64,000 nucleotides of DNA. It comes from Streptomyces capitiformicae. Its GTDB lineage: Bacteria > Actinomycetota > Actinomycetes > Streptomycetales > Streptomycetaceae. The translations under genes and the position numbers were made by a program. Shown piece by piece: positions 37,128-47,600 of this stretch. Location: NCBI RefSeq assembly GCF_002214185.1, contig NZ_CP022161.1:8935486-8999485 (forward strand), written 5' to 3'. Numbering within the stretch: position 1 is the stretch's first letter; the number at the start of each line of letters is the position of its first letter. Below the pieces are notes generated by a model. It worked only from the letters and a program-made list of their open reading frames with translations, made no database searches and was not told the DNA's origin.

Positions 37128-37751
37128 GGCGCCAAGGATGATCGGCTATTCACCACTCCTTCAACCCGTATGCCGTTTTGCCCCTGTTTGGAGAATCATC
37201 ACGAGGTCGTCGTGTCCTCGCCCAGCAGGTCGGCGGCGGGTACGCAGCAGTCGTCCAGGACGATGTCGCCTTCGATACCCAGGCGGCGTTCGCCGCCCGC
37301 GTCGGCCGCACCGGCGAAGCGATCGCCGAGTTCACTGCCTCGCGGCTGAGCGCGGTCGGCTGCTCGGCCACGACACCCACACGTCGAGCAGAGCCGGCTG
37401 CAAGGCGCCCACGCCCTGACGGCCGCCCAGCGCGAGGCGGAGACGGCCGCGTAACTGTCCCGGATCCTCGACGACGCCGGGGCCGTCCTCGAACCCACGC
37501 GCCGTCACCTCGCCCTCGCACGCACCCCGCTGACCCCGGTGCCAGGTGGTGTATGCGTCAACTGACGGGAGGACGAGCGGGATGACGGGGCAGACCCGTT
37601 TGCCGCCCTCCCCGGCCGGGGGGACGATGAGAGTGCGCTGCGGCCCACGGCCGGGCCCGGACCTTCTTGGTCGCGCTGGGCGGCCCGCACGCTTCACCGC
37701 CCGGCCCGTGATCCCGCATCCGCGTTCCTGCGACACCCACTGGGAGCCAGG
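37128..37751. other. Degenerate region with coding scraps
   Basis: No intact gene is seen. On the plus strand, 37375-37547 reads VEQSRLQGAHALTAAQREAE, an in-frame TAA at 37452-37454, then LSRILDDAGAVLEPTRRHLA, with a coding-like third-position pattern, so it looks like a broken helical gene. On the minus strand a short open stretch ends at 37199 with GIEGDIVLDDCCVPAADLLG. Neither can be named. Several competing frames are probably chance. Confidence 0.35.
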
Positions 37752-38108
37752 ATGGCGAGAGTTCCGCGCGGCGTGGTCGATGCGCGTTGCAGGCAGGCTG
37801 TCGTGCACGATCACGACGGTGCACTGATGGCACTGGACCTGGAGAACGGCGCACTGCTGTGGCGCCACGGGCCCAGCCTGCGACCGTGCGCGCTGCTCGC
37901 CGGTTCGATCGTGGCCCTGCGGATCAGCCCGGCGCCGACGCTCGTGGTCGTGGTGCTCGACGCCGCGACCGGCGAGGACCGCTGGACTTCGGAGCCGGCG
38001 GGCGAGGACCTGTCGTCCCGACTCGAAGGAGTCGCAGACCCACGTGAACAGAGGTGTCTCACGATCTACGCCGGTACCTTCGTAGCCGACCTTTCGACGA
38101 ACGCGTGA
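37752..38108 (+). CDS. Short PQQ-repeat-like protein
   Basis: 118 residues. The segment ALMALDLENGALLWRHGPS and later VLDAATGEDRWTSEP are two blades of the kind found in PQQ-binding-like beta-propellers, too few for a complete propeller. An ATG with GGGAGCCAGG upstream gives a plausible start, but it could equally be a fragment of a larger gene. It lies 11 bp before the dehydrogenase gene in the same direction. Confidence 0.4.
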   Translation: MARVPRGVVDARCRQAVVHDHDGALMALDLENGALLWRHGPSLRPCALLAGSIVALRISPAPTLVVVVLDAATGEDRWTSEPAGEDLSSRLEGVADPREQRCLTIYAGTFVADLSTNA

Positions 38109-38119
38109 GGCAATGACGA

Positions 38120-39118
38120 ATGCGTGCCATGACCGAATCACCGCGGAGGCTACGTGTCTCCGTCCTCGACGACTACCAGGACGTCGTCCGTACGCTGGAC
38201 TGCTTCGGCGAGCTGGAGGGCCACGACGTCACGATCTGGAACGACTTCGTGTCCGACGTGGACGTGCTGGCCGAGCGCCTGGCCGACGCCGACGTTCTGG
38301 TGCTGCTGCGCGAGCGCACCAAGGTTGACGAAGCACTGCTCAGTCGTCTGCCGAATCTCAAGCTGATCAGTCAGAGCGGCCAGATACCGCACATCGACCT
38401 CGATGCGTGCACCCGGCATGGTGTGATCGTCTCCTCGGCCCTGACCGCACGCCCGTCCTATCCCACAGTGGAGCTCACCTGGGGCCTGATCCTCGCCGCC
38501 ATGCGCGACATCCCGTTCGAGAGCGCCGCGCTGAGGGAGGGCCGCTGGCAGAGCACCGTGGGGCTGGGGCTGCGCGGTCGGACGCTGGGTATCCACGGCT
38601 TCGGCCGGATCGGCTCCATGGTGGCTCAGGTCGGTGTGGCGTTCGGTATGGAGCTGTTGGTCTGGGGCCGGCAGGGCTCGCTGGACCGGGCGAGGGAAGC
38701 GGGCTTCCGGGTTGCCGAGAGCAGGCAGGCCCTGTTCGAGCAGTCGGATGTACTGAGTCTGCATCTGCGTCTGAACGAGGCGACGACCGGTCTGATCGGC
38801 CCCGACGACCTCGCCCTGATGAAGCCGACGGCCCTGCTGGTGAACACGAGTCGGGCGGAGCTGATCCGGCCCGGGGCGCTCGTCGAGGCGTTGCGGGCCG
38901 GCCGGCCCGGCAAGGCGGCGGTCGACGTGTTCGAACACGAGCCGCTGACCGACGCGGACGACCCCCTGCTGCGGTTGCCGAACGCCCTGTGCACCCCGCA
39001 CATAGGCTTCGTCGAGCGCGACAACTACGAGTTCTTCTACGGCAACGCCTTCGACCAGATCATGGCCTTCGCCCAGGGTGAGCCGATCAATGTCCACAAC
39101 CCGGATGTGCTGAGCTAG
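38120..39118 (+). CDS. D-isomer-specific 2-hydroxyacid dehydrogenase family protein
   Basis: 332 residues. NAD-binding Rossmann motif LGIHGFGRIGSMVAQVGVAFG (about 153-173, GxGxxG), catalytic-type residues in LVNTSRAELI (arginine, near 244), the glutamate region VDVFEHEPL (near 276) and the histidine in CTPHIGFVE (near 297). The substrate is not predictable; phosphoglycerate-dehydrogenase-like enzymes share this pattern. The start is ATG 38120 (9 bases after GAGG) or ATG 38129. The TAG stop coincides with the end of a mobile-element remnant. Confidence 0.85.
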   Translation: MRAMTESPRRLRVSVLDDYQDVVRTLDCFGELEGHDVTIWNDFVSDVDVLAERLADADVLVLLRERTKVDEALLSRLPNLKLISQSGQIPHIDLDACTRHGVIVSSALTARPSYPTVELTWGLILAAMRDIPFESAALREGRWQSTVGLGLRGRTLGIHGFGRIGSMVAQVGVAFGMELLVWGRQGSLDRAREAGFRVAESRQALFEQSDVLSLHLRLNEATTGLIGPDDLALMKPTALLVNTSRAELIRPGALVEALRAGRPGKAAVDVFEHEPLTDADDPLLRLPNALCTPHIGFVERDNYEFFYGNAFDQIMAFAQGEPINVHNPDVLS

Positions 39119-39205
39119 ACCCTGTCGTCAAAGTCCGTCGTCCGCCCGGAGGACCGCCCGACTGTCTGCCGCTGGTCCCGCGGTCCTCTAGGGGGTCCCC
39201 CGAAT
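39116..39205. mobile_element. Left-end remnant of a MITE-like element
   Basis: The sequence starts TAGACCCTGTCGTCAAAGTC followed by CGTCGTCCGCCCGGAGG. Its outer part resembles the end of the element at 42861 (GGGCCTGTCGTCA) and its inner part the element at 12581 (AAAGTCCCGTCGTCCGCCCG), so it belongs to the same family. The right end is missing. The remaining gap to 39393 shows nothing else clear beyond a possible promoter for the carbonic anhydrase. Confidence 0.5.
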
Positions 39206-39393
39206 CCGTACGTCGGCATTGATCGCCCCCTTCTCGAGTGAAGTATCGGGGAGTCGGTCGTGCGGCCGTCGCCGTCGGGTGAACATCGGATGTCGCATCG
39301 CTCATGGCAGCCCCACAGCTATCTGCCACAACTGTGCGCCCTCACGATGTCAAACGCTCTAAAGCGGCGGTACGAACTGAAAGCGGAAGACCC

Positions 39394-40167
39394 ATGCACG
39401 GAACTGGACATCTTCAGCGGAGGGCCATCCTCACCGGAGGGCTGGTAGGCACCGCGGCCCTGATCACCGGCTGTTCGTCGAAGACGGAGAGCGCGAAGCG
39501 CGCGAGCACCGAGACGACGGCGGCCGCGGCGAAGGCTTCCTCAGCCGCCGCGAGCGGGCAGCCGGACTCCCCCTGGGCGGCGTTCGCGAGACTGATGGAC
39601 GGCAACAAGCGCTGGGTCGACGGGACGCTTCAGCATCCCGACCGGGACCCCGGCCGCCGCGAGTTCGTCGCCGAGGAGCAGGACCCCTTCGGTGTGATCC
39701 TCTCCTGCATCGACTCCCGGGTGCCGCCGGAGCTCCTCTTCGACACCGGCCTCGGCGACGTCTTCGTGATGCGCACCGGCGGGCAGGTGGTCGACTCGGT
39801 GGTCACCGGGTCGGTCGAGTACGGGCCCATGACGTCGGGAACCCCGCTGATCGTCGTCCTCGGGCACCAGCGCTGCGGTGCCATCAAGGCGGCGTACAAG
39901 GCACTGAAGGAGGGCAAGGAACTGCCCGGCAATCTGCAGGCCATCGCCGAGGCCCTGAAGCCGGCCTACGACGAGACGGCGAAGGGCAAGCATTCCGACC
40001 CGGTCGACGCCATGATCCGCATCCACACCAAGCAGACCTCCGCCGCCCTGCGGTCCAACGCCGACCTTGCCCCGATGGTCAAGAAGGGTGCCCTGGCCGT
40101 GGTCAGCGCCTACTACTCGCTCGACACCGGCCGAGTGGAAGTCCTCACCGGCGCGCCGTCCGCCTGA
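39394..40167 (+). CDS. Exported beta-carbonic anhydrase, lipoprotein-like
   Basis: 257 residues. N-terminal twin-Arg-like RR followed by a hydrophobic segment and a lipobox-like end (GTAALITGC, cysteine about residue 28), then a Ser/Ala/Lys linker (about 29-55). The beta-carbonic anhydrase domain has the zinc/dyad motif SCIDSRVPPE (about 107-116) and the second zinc pair in LGHQRCGA. It converts CO2 to bicarbonate outside the membrane. I chose ATG 39394 with GGAAG upstream; the longer frame to 39304 would bury the signal. Confidence 0.88.
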   Translation: MHGTGHLQRRAILTGGLVGTAALITGCSSKTESAKRASTETTAAAAKASSAAASGQPDSPWAAFARLMDGNKRWVDGTLQHPDRDPGRREFVAEEQDPFGVILSCIDSRVPPELLFDTGLGDVFVMRTGGQVVDSVVTGSVEYGPMTSGTPLIVVLGHQRCGAIKAAYKALKEGKELPGNLQAIAEALKPAYDETAKGKHSDPVDAMIRIHTKQTSAALRSNADLAPMVKKGALAVVSAYYSLDTGRVEVLTGAPSA

Positions 40168-40273
40168 CGACGGCCGTTACCGCCGCGGCCTGTTCGACGA
40201 CGGTGCTCGCCGCGCTTCAAGGGCGCCGGGGTCAGCGGCCTGATCCCGGTGCCCTTGCTGTGGCCCAAGAAGG

Positions 40274-40556
40274 TCAGGCGCCGCCCATGGCGTGCAGGCC
40301 CGCCATGAGGGCCAGGCGGCTGGCGCGGACGTGGTCGCGCATGACACCTTCCGCGCTGTCACCGTCCTTGGCCATGATCAGTTCGAGGACGTTGTGGTGT
40401 TCGCGGTCGGACTGGAGGGGGACGGCCGGGCTGGCTGAGGGAGGTGGTCATGAGGCGGGAGTAGGCGAGTTGGTTCATGAGGATGCGGTGGTGCGCCTCG
40501 AGTTTGGCGTTGTCGGCGCCGGGTGATCAGCAGTTCGTGGAACTCCTTGACGATCC
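40274..40556 (-). pseudogene. GntR-type regulator remnant, FCD domain only
   Basis: Minus-strand pieces in shifting frames read IVKEFHELLIT, then ADNAKLEAHHRILMNQLAYS and RLMTTSLSQPG, then REHHNVLELIMAKDGDSAEG and MRDHVRASRLALM, ending at 40274. These are the helices of the FCD effector-binding domain of FadR-type GntR regulators. The DNA-binding half is absent and at least two frameshifts are present. Confidence 0.6.
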
Positions 40557-41211
40557 GAACTGCCCATCTTCATCGGCGAGTTCGGCGGCCCCGCCGACCA
40601 GTGGGGCGACCCCGACGAGGACACGATGATGGCCACCGCCGAACAGCTCGACCTGGGCTACCTGGCCTGGTCCTGGAGCGGCAACACCGACCCGATCCTC
40701 GACCTGTCGATCGGCTTCGACCCCAACCAGCTCAGCTCCTGGGGTCGCCGCGTCCACCACCAACTCCGTCACGGTGACCGGCCTCACCGCCGGCACCGCG
40801 TACACCTTCGCGGTCTACGCCCGTGACGCGGCCGGCAACCGCTCGCCCCGCTCGGCCCCGGTGAACATCACCACCGAGGACACACCCGGCGGAACCTGCT
40901 CCGTCGTCCACCGCGCCACCAACGAGTGGCCCGGCGGCTTCCAGGGCGAGATCGTCATCCGCAACACCGGCACCACCGCCGTCAACGGCTGGACGCTCGC
41001 CTTCGCCTTCGCCGACGGTCAGACCATCACCAACATGTGGGGCGGAACACCGACCCAGACGGGCGCCGACGTGCGCGTGGCCGCCGCCTCCTACACGGCC
41101 GGCATCCCCGCCGGCGGCTCGGTGACCGTCGGCTTCATCGGGAGCAAAGGTGCCACGAACACCGCCCCGACCGCCTTCACCCTCAACGGCGGTACCTGCG
41201 CCGCCGCCTGA
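40557..41211 (+). pseudogene. 3' remnant of a secreted GH5 mannanase/cellulase with FN3 and CBM2
   Basis: The first part (40557-40745) reads ELPIFIGEFGGPADQWGDPD, with the GH5 nucleophile glutamate in GEFG, and LGYLAWSWSGNTDPILDLSI, the end of a GH5 barrel. After a frame change near 40745-40760, a shortened fibronectin-III unit follows (NSVTVTGLTAGTAYTFAVYA), then a family-2 carbohydrate-binding module (CSVVHRATNEWPGGFQGEIV to LNGGTC, with the usual bracketing cysteines and tryptophans). The 5' two thirds of the gene, including the signal peptide, are missing. Its left edge abuts the GntR remnant. Confidence 0.75.
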
Positions 41212-41396
41212 CAGTCCGTCCCGGTCGGCGGCCTGCGGCGCGCACGGTGGCGCGGGCGGGCGCGTGGAGGCGAACTCGCCATGCTTTCGGGCGTTCCCGC
41301 TGGACCGGCCGAGTGCCGGTGGCTTTGATGGTGGCGGCACGGCCGTCGTGCCGCCACACGTCAACGACGCCGCGTGCGCACCGGAGATGAGCTGCC

Positions 41397-42863
41397 ATGG
41401 TGACCGACCGGTACGGCAACCGCCTGTACGAGTGCACCGCCGAAGCGGCGGGGCATCTGGACCGGGCTGTGGAGGGGCTGCTGTTCTTCCGCCCGGACTT
41501 CCCCGACGCGGTCCAGGACGCCGTCGCGGCGTGCCCGGCCTCGCCCCTGGCCCAGTCGTTCGCGGCCTACCTGGGCGTGCTCGGCACCGAGTCGCGCGAC
41601 GCCGTCGAGGCCCGGCTCCGGTTCGCCGAGTTCAGCGCCGGGCTGGACCACTCGGCGCTGCCGCGCCGCGAGCGGATGCACATGGCGGCGGCGCGGGCCT
41701 GGCTCGGGGGAGACATGGGGCGGGCCGCGCAGGTTCTGGAGGACCTCGTAGTGGAGAGCCCTCGTGATCCGCTGGCCCTGGCGGTGGGCCATCAGCTCGA
41801 CTTCTTCACCGGTGACGCGACCCGGCTGCGGGACAGGATCGGCGGGGCACTGCCCGCCTGGGAGACGGACGATCCCCATCGTGGCCCGCTGATGGGCATG
41901 TACGCCTTCGGCCTGGAGGAGTCGGGCCACTACGACCGCGCCCGGGAAGTGGCCCTCGCCGCCGTCGAGCGAAACCCCCGCGACGTCTGGGCCATCCACG
42001 CCGTGGTGCACGTCCACGAGATGCAGGGGCGGTTCGCCGAGGGCATCGACTATCTCGACGCCCGCCTCGACGACTGGGCGAGCGGCACCCTCCTGACCGT
42101 CCACAACTGGTGGCACTACGCCCTCTACGCGCTGGAGGCGGGCGACACCGACACGGCCACCCGGATCTACGACGCCGTACTGCACCACAAGGACTCGACC
42201 GGGTTCGTCATGGAACTCCTCGACGCCGCGGCCCTGTTGTGGCGGTTCCTCCTCGCCGACCTCGACCAGGACACCCGCTGGCAGACCCTGGCCGACGCGT
42301 GGGCCGAGCGCGCGGACCCGCCGTACTACGCCTTCAACGACGTACACGCCGTCATGGCCTTCGCCGGGGCGGGACGGCTGAAGGCGGCCGACGAGTTCAT
42401 CGCCGAGCGGCGGCGCCGGCTCACCCTGGACGGCACCCGCCCCACCAGCAACCACGTGATGACCGCCGAGATCGGCCTGCCCGTCTGCGAGGCACTGGTC
42501 GCCCACGTCCGCGGGGAGTACCCGGCGGTGATCGACCTGCTCTGGCCGATCCGCCGCCGCGTGCACACCTTCGGTGGCAGCCACGCCCAGCGGGACGCGA
42601 TCCAGCGGACCCTCCTGGAAGCGACCCTGCGCGCGAACCGACACGACCTGGCCCGCCGGCTGCTGGGTGAACGCACGGGCCTGAGCCCCCACAGCCCCTA
42701 CAACTGGCTCGGCCAGGCCCGACTCGCCGACTCCCTGGGCGAGGCGGCCCGAGCGGCCGTAGCCCGCGACACGGCAGCCGAACTGGCCGCTCCCGCCGCC
42801 CGCATGCTGAGCCGGAAACTGCACCGGCCGTACCTGACGACGCCGGGTGCGGCCGACCACTAG
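41397..42863 (+). CDS. TTC38-like tetratricopeptide repeat protein
   Basis: 488 residues, all-helical, with repeats through residues 20-450. The family hallmarks AVVHVHEMQGRFAEGIDYLD and VHNWWHYALYALEAGD (about residues 198-250) match the bacterial tetratricopeptide-38 family. Biochemical role unknown. Start at GTG or ATG of ATGGTGACC near 41397 with GAGATGAGCTGCC upstream. The stop codon TAG at 42861-42863 is formed by the first bases of the adjacent MITE-like element, so the original C-terminus may have been different. Confidence 0.75.
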   Translation: MVTDRYGNRLYECTAEAAGHLDRAVEGLLFFRPDFPDAVQDAVAACPASPLAQSFAAYLGVLGTESRDAVEARLRFAEFSAGLDHSALPRRERMHMAAARAWLGGDMGRAAQVLEDLVVESPRDPLALAVGHQLDFFTGDATRLRDRIGGALPAWETDDPHRGPLMGMYAFGLEESGHYDRAREVALAAVERNPRDVWAIHAVVHVHEMQGRFAEGIDYLDARLDDWASGTLLTVHNWWHYALYALEAGDTDTATRIYDAVLHHKDSTGFVMELLDAAALLWRFLLADLDQDTRWQTLADAWAERADPPYYAFNDVHAVMAFAGAGRLKAADEFIAERRRRLTLDGTRPTSNHVMTAEIGLPVCEALVAHVRGEYPAVIDLLWPIRRRVHTFGGSHAQRDAIQRTLLEATLRANRHDLARRLLGERTGLSPHSPYNWLGQARLADSLGEAARAAVARDTAAELAAPAARMLSRKLHRPYLTTPGAADH

Positions 42864-43097
42864 GGCCTGTCGTCACCTTCCCGTCTGCCCCGCGACGCCA
42901 TGCACGCTCCCCCACGCTCGACTCCGCTCGAGCGGGAGGGGGCCCCACCGCCGCACCGGGCACACACCCGAGTACATCCAGTACGAGGGTGTATGCCCGG
43001 CACGCCGAGAGCACGCGCCTACGCGGACATCAGCCGCTGCCGCGGCGGGCGCGGGGCCGCCCTCCGGGCGACGACGGGAAGGTGACGACAGGCCCTA
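42861..43097. mobile_element. MITE-like element flanked by TA, 23-bp inverted repeats
   Basis: It is 237 bp long including the TA on both sides. The ends are inverted repeats of at least 23 bp starting GGGCCTGTCGTCACCTTCCC (42863) and mirrored at 43073-43095. No transposase. The interior (for example GTACATCCAGTAC and GGCACGCCGAGAGCACGC) matches the element at 12581 in opposite orientation, although their termini differ. The left TA plus G supplies the stop codon of the TPR gene. Confidence 0.8.
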
Positions 43098-43157
43098 GCC
43101 GCTGCGTCATGCCGACCCGGCCCCTGGGCCCGAGCGGGCCGGTGCCGCCGTATCCGG

Positions 43158-44648
43158 TCAGGGGCCGGTGGCCACCCAGTCGAGCCCGTCGTCCGAGGGC
43201 ACCAGCCCACCGGGGCGCAACGGTGTCTCCTCCTCCAACGGCCCGCCGAACACGCCCCGTTCCTGCAGCACCGAGCCCTCCCGGAACGTCTGACGGAAGG
43301 TGGGCGCCTCGTAGAGCGGGTTGCGCAGTCCGTCGGAGTCCGGGAGCCGGCCCACCACCTCGTCGAGATCCGTGGCGGCGGCGGTCAGCCGCGTGCCCAC
43401 CTGCGTGGGACCGGCGAGGGCCGCGTCCCGCGAGGCCAGCCCGCCCACCAGCTCCACGAAGGCCTCCAGCTCCGTCGTCCGGACGTTGGTGACCTTGCGC
43501 GCCTTCCAGAAGTACGACCGCTCGTCCTGGTGCATGTCGTAGAAGGACATCAGGAACTCGTAGAACAGGCCGTACTCGTGCCGGTAGCGGGCCTCGAACT
43601 CCTCGAAGCAGCGGGCCTCGTCCACCGTCCCGGCCAGAGAGGTGTTGATGGACCGGGCCGCGAGCAGCGCGCCGTAACAGGCCAGATGGACCCCGGAGGA
43701 CAGCACCGGGTCGACGAAGCAGGCCGCGTCACCGGCCAGGACCATGCCGGGCCGCCACAGCTGTGACTTCCAGTACGACCAGTCCTTGCGGATCCGGACC
43801 TGGTCGTAGGGCGCCTCGGTGGCCTGGGGCGCCCCGTCGACGAGGTCCCGTATCTCGGGGCACGCGTCGATGAGCCGTCGCCAGGCCGCCGCCGGATCCC
43901 CCTGGACCGCGGCCGTGTTCTCCCGGCTCACCACCGCCCCGACGCTCGTGAGGTCGTCCCGGAGCGGGATGTACCAGATCCATCCCTCGTCGAAGGCCGC
44001 GCAGAAGATGTTGCCGTCGTTCGGCTTCGGCAGCCGCCCGCCCCCGGCGACGTACCCGAAGACCGCGATGTTCCGGAAGAACTCGGAGTACGTCCGCTTC
44101 CCGCCCACGTGCGTATGGATCCGGCTGGTGTTGCCGGAGGCGTCCACGACATACCGGGCCCGGGCCTCGCGCGGCGCGCCGTCCGGGTCGGTCCAGCGCA
44201 CGCCCCTGACCCGTTCCTCGTCGGCGATCACGTCCGAGACACGGCAGCCCTCCCGTACGACCACGCCGATCCGGCGCGCGTTGTCGAGGAGGATCGCGTC
44301 GAACCGGGCCCGCTCCACCTGGTACGCGAACGAGGTGGGGTCGGACAGCCGGGGCGACAGCGCGAAGGAGAACTGCCACGGCTCCCGGTTCCGCCCCCAG
44401 CGGAAGGTGCCGCCCCGCTTGAGTTTGAAGCCCGCCCGGGCCACCTCCTCCTCGACGCCCAGGATGCGGCACACCCCGTGCACGGTGGACGGCAGCAGCG
44501 ACTCGCCGATCTGGTACCGGGGGAACGTCTGCTGGTCAAGCAGCAGTACGCGGTGGCCCCGCAGGGCGACGGCCGAGGCGACGGTCGACCCGGCTGGGCC
44601 GCCGCCCACGACGATCGCGTCGAACTCCTCTACGGCTGTGGCAGTCAC
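43158..44648 (-). CDS. Flavin-dependent halogenase
   Basis: 496 residues. FAD-binding GGGPAG (residues 15-20), [13 protein letters not shown] (43-55), the conserved lysine in [13 protein letters not shown] (K75/K77 region), and the halogenase signature WxWxIP as WIWYIP (223-228). Length and sequence fit the CmlS/CndH subgroup, whose members are thought to act on large or carrier-bound substrates. It needs FADH2 from a separate reductase, which is not in this window. Its ATG overlaps the PKS stop (4 bases), so the two proteins are translationally coupled and probably modify one product. Confidence 0.9.
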   Translation of the reverse strand: MTATAVEEFDAIVVGGGPAGSTVASAVALRGHRVLLLDQQTFPRYQIGESLLPSTVHGVCRILGVEEEVARAGFKLKRGGTFRWGRNREPWQFSFALSPRLSDPTSFAYQVERARFDAILLDNARRIGVVVREGCRVSDVIADEERVRGVRWTDPDGAPREARARYVVDASGNTSRIHTHVGGKRTYSEFFRNIAVFGYVAGGGRLPKPNDGNIFCAAFDEGWIWYIPLRDDLTSVGAVVSRENTAAVQGDPAAAWRRLIDACPEIRDLVDGAPQATEAPYDQVRIRKDWSYWKSQLWRPGMVLAGDAACFVDPVLSSGVHLACYGALLAARSINTSLAGTVDEARCFEEFEARYRHEYGLFYEFLMSFYDMHQDERSYFWKARKVTNVRTTELEAFVELVGGLASRDAALAGPTQVGTRLTAAATDLDEVVGRLPDSDGLRNPLYEAPTFRQTFREGSVLQERGVFGGPLEEETPLRPGGLVPSDDGLDWVATGP

Positions 44649-47600
44649 TGGTCTCCTTGTGCGCTGAGAGGTGAGGGGGAGTCCTGGTGGCCGAGGGAGG
44701 CGAGCCAGGTACGGATCGCGGTCACGGTGGCCGGGGCGTGTTCACCCTGGAGCGAGAAATGGTCGCCCGGGACATCGACGGCGTCGTGGGGGAGCGGCCA
44801 GGACGTCCGCCACGCGTCGCCGTCCGCGCCCGCCGCCATCTCCGGCGTCGGCCGCGTGGCCCGGACCAGCAGGGTCGGCGTGGCGACGGGTTCCGGATCC
44901 CAGTCGAGGAACATGCGCGTGTACGCGCCCATCGCCGCGACGGCGTGGTCGTTGTCACCGGTCGACGGGCCCTCGGCCAAGTGCGGGATCAGGGTGGCCG
45001 GCAGGGCCAGCAGCCAGTCCGTGCCGAAGTTGCCCTGATGGACGAGATAGGTGTCGAGCAGCACTTGGCCGACGGGAGCGGAGCCCAGGGCCTCCAACCG
45101 CCGGGTCAGGACGTGCGCGACGGCGCCGCCCGTGGACGAGCCGACGACCACGAAGGGCCGGTCGCCCACATGCCGCAGCACCGTCTCGGCGTGCGTGCGG
45201 GCCAGTGTCTCCCGGTCCACCGCTACGGCCGTTCCCTCACCGATACCGGGATGCCGCAACTCCAGGACCTCCCGGTCGCCCCGGAAACAGTCGTGGAAAC
45301 GAGCGGCCGTTCCACCGGGGAACGCGGGATGGAAGCCGTTGACGATGACCACTACCGGAGCGTCGCCGGCCCCCTCGGCCCGCCGCAGCGGCGGCAGCGC
45401 GTGCCGCCTACTGTCGGCCGCGCCGAAGGTCGGCACGGCCCAGGAGGCGGAGACCAGCATGTGCATCGCGGCGACCACATGACCGGCCTCGCAGAGCCGC
45501 CGGTAGAGCGAGGACAGGGTCCGCGGTGTTGACTCGTCGATCGATCCGAGGGACTCGGGGGCGTGCTCCGCCGTGGAGTCCTCGGCTGTCGTCGACTGCG
45601 GCAGGTCGAGCAGACCGAGTACGTGCCGGGCCAGACCGTCCGCCGTGTTGTGCTCGAAGATCACGGCGGCGGAGAGCCTGAGCCGTAGCGCGAGGCTCAG
45701 CCGGTTGCGGATCTGGACCGCCATCAGGGAGTCGAAGCCCAACTCGTCGAAGGTTTTGCCGACCGGCAGCGCGTCGGCACTCGGATACCCGAGCACCGCG
45801 GCCACGTCCTCGCGCATCAGCTCCGCGAGCGCGCCTTCGCGTCGCGCGGCGGGCAGCTCCGCCAGCACCTGCCGCCACGCTCCCGGCTCCAGGAGCTCTG
45901 GCTCACCGGGCTGCTGGCCCGGACCGCTGCCGACGGCGGTCTGTCCGGCCTCGGCGACCGGGCGGCGGCGTCGGACCGGCCCACGCATCAGCGGTGGCAG
46001 GGGCCGGGGGCTCTGTGCGGCCCGCAGGGCGGCACGGTCCACCAGGATCGGTGCCGCCACCGGCACACCCTCGCGCATCGCCGCGTCGAAGAGTGCCATG
46101 CCCTGCTCCGTGGAGAGGGCCCGCAGCAGGTCACCGCCGGTCTCGGGGCTCCGCGGCTGCTCACGGAGGTGGGGGGCCGCCATGCCCCCGCCGTGTTCCC
46201 AGGGGCCCCATGCCAGGGAGATCGCGGGCAGGCCCTGTGCGGTGCGGTGGTGGGCGAGGGCGTCCAGGAACGAGTTCGCCGCCGCGTAGTTGGCTTGGCC
46301 CGCCCGGCCCAGCAGACCCGACGCCGAGGAGAAGAGGACGAACGCCGACAGCTCCAGATCCCTGGTCAGCTCATGCAGATGCCAGGCCGTGTCCACCTTC
46401 GGCCGCAGCACCGCCGCCATCCGCTCGGGGGTCAGCGCCGCCAGTACGCCGTCGTCGAGCACCCCGGCCGCGTGCACCACGGCGCCCGGCTCGGGCCGAC
46501 AGCCCTTGACCACCTCGGCCAGCGCCGCCCGGTCCGCCGTGTCGCACGCGACGATCCCGACTTCGGCGCCCAACTCCTCCAGCGTGATGCGGAGTTCCTC
46601 GGCGCCGGGCGCCTCTGGTCCACGGCGTGAGGTGAGCAGCAGATGGCGTACCCCGTACGAGGTGACGAGGTGCCGGGCCAGTTCCGCGCCCAACGCGCCG
46701 GTACCGCCGGTGATCAGCACGGTGCGGAGCGGGTCGAAGGTGCCGGAGGCGGGGCGGCGGCCATCGGTCGCCGCCAGCCGAGGCGCAGCCAACTGGCCTG
46801 TGGCTACACGGAGTTGGGGATCACCGGTGGTCAGGGCCACCGGGAGCAGCCGCAGGGACTCGGGCTGTCCGTCCACGTCGACCAGCACGACGCGTCCGGG
46901 CAGCTCCGCCTGGGCCGCTCGCACCAGCCCCCACACCGCGGCACCGGCCAGGTCCGGCTCCGGCGCGGTGGCGTCCCGCGTCACCACGACCAGGCGGGAA
47001 CCCGGCGTCCGTGGATCGTCCTGCCAGTCCTGGAGGGTTCGCAGTACCCGGTCGGTCAGCAGGCGTACGGCGGCGGGCGGATCGTCATGCGTGGCCGGCC
47101 CGACGGCGGTGACGACGACGGTGTCCGGATCGCGGGTGACCGTCTCGGTGAGCGCGGACAGCGACTCGCGGAGGTTCAGCTCGTCCGGGCCAACCAGCTC
47201 CCAGCGCCGCCCGCTCTCCGCGTGGTGCTCGTGCCCGAGCGACGGCTCGACGGCCTCCCAGTCGAGGCGCAACAGGCCCCGTCGCACCACATCGTGCGCG
47301 GACTCGGCTGCTTCGGCGGGGAGTTCACGGGTGGTCAGCGAGTCCACCCGGGCCACCGGGCGGCCCGCCGGGTCGGCGAGTGTCAGCGCGACCCTGTCCG
47401 GTCCGGCCGGGGCCACCCGTACCCGTACCTCCGACGCGCCTGACGCGTACAGGCGCATGCCGTTCCAGGAGAACGGCACCCGGATCGAGTCGGCCTCGGG
47501 CCCCGCCGCCCCGGCGCCCATCAGCAGCGGGGCGTGTGCCGCCGCGTCCAGCAGCGCCGGATGGATCCCGAACCGGGCGGCGCCCGCCGCCTCGGGCAGC

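Noticed and set aside
37199..37340. Minus-strand frame ending in DDCCVPAADLLGED, resembling part of an acyl-CoA dehydrogenase.
   Set aside because: The similarity is limited to a few residues and the surrounding sequence does not fit; left as unassigned scrap.
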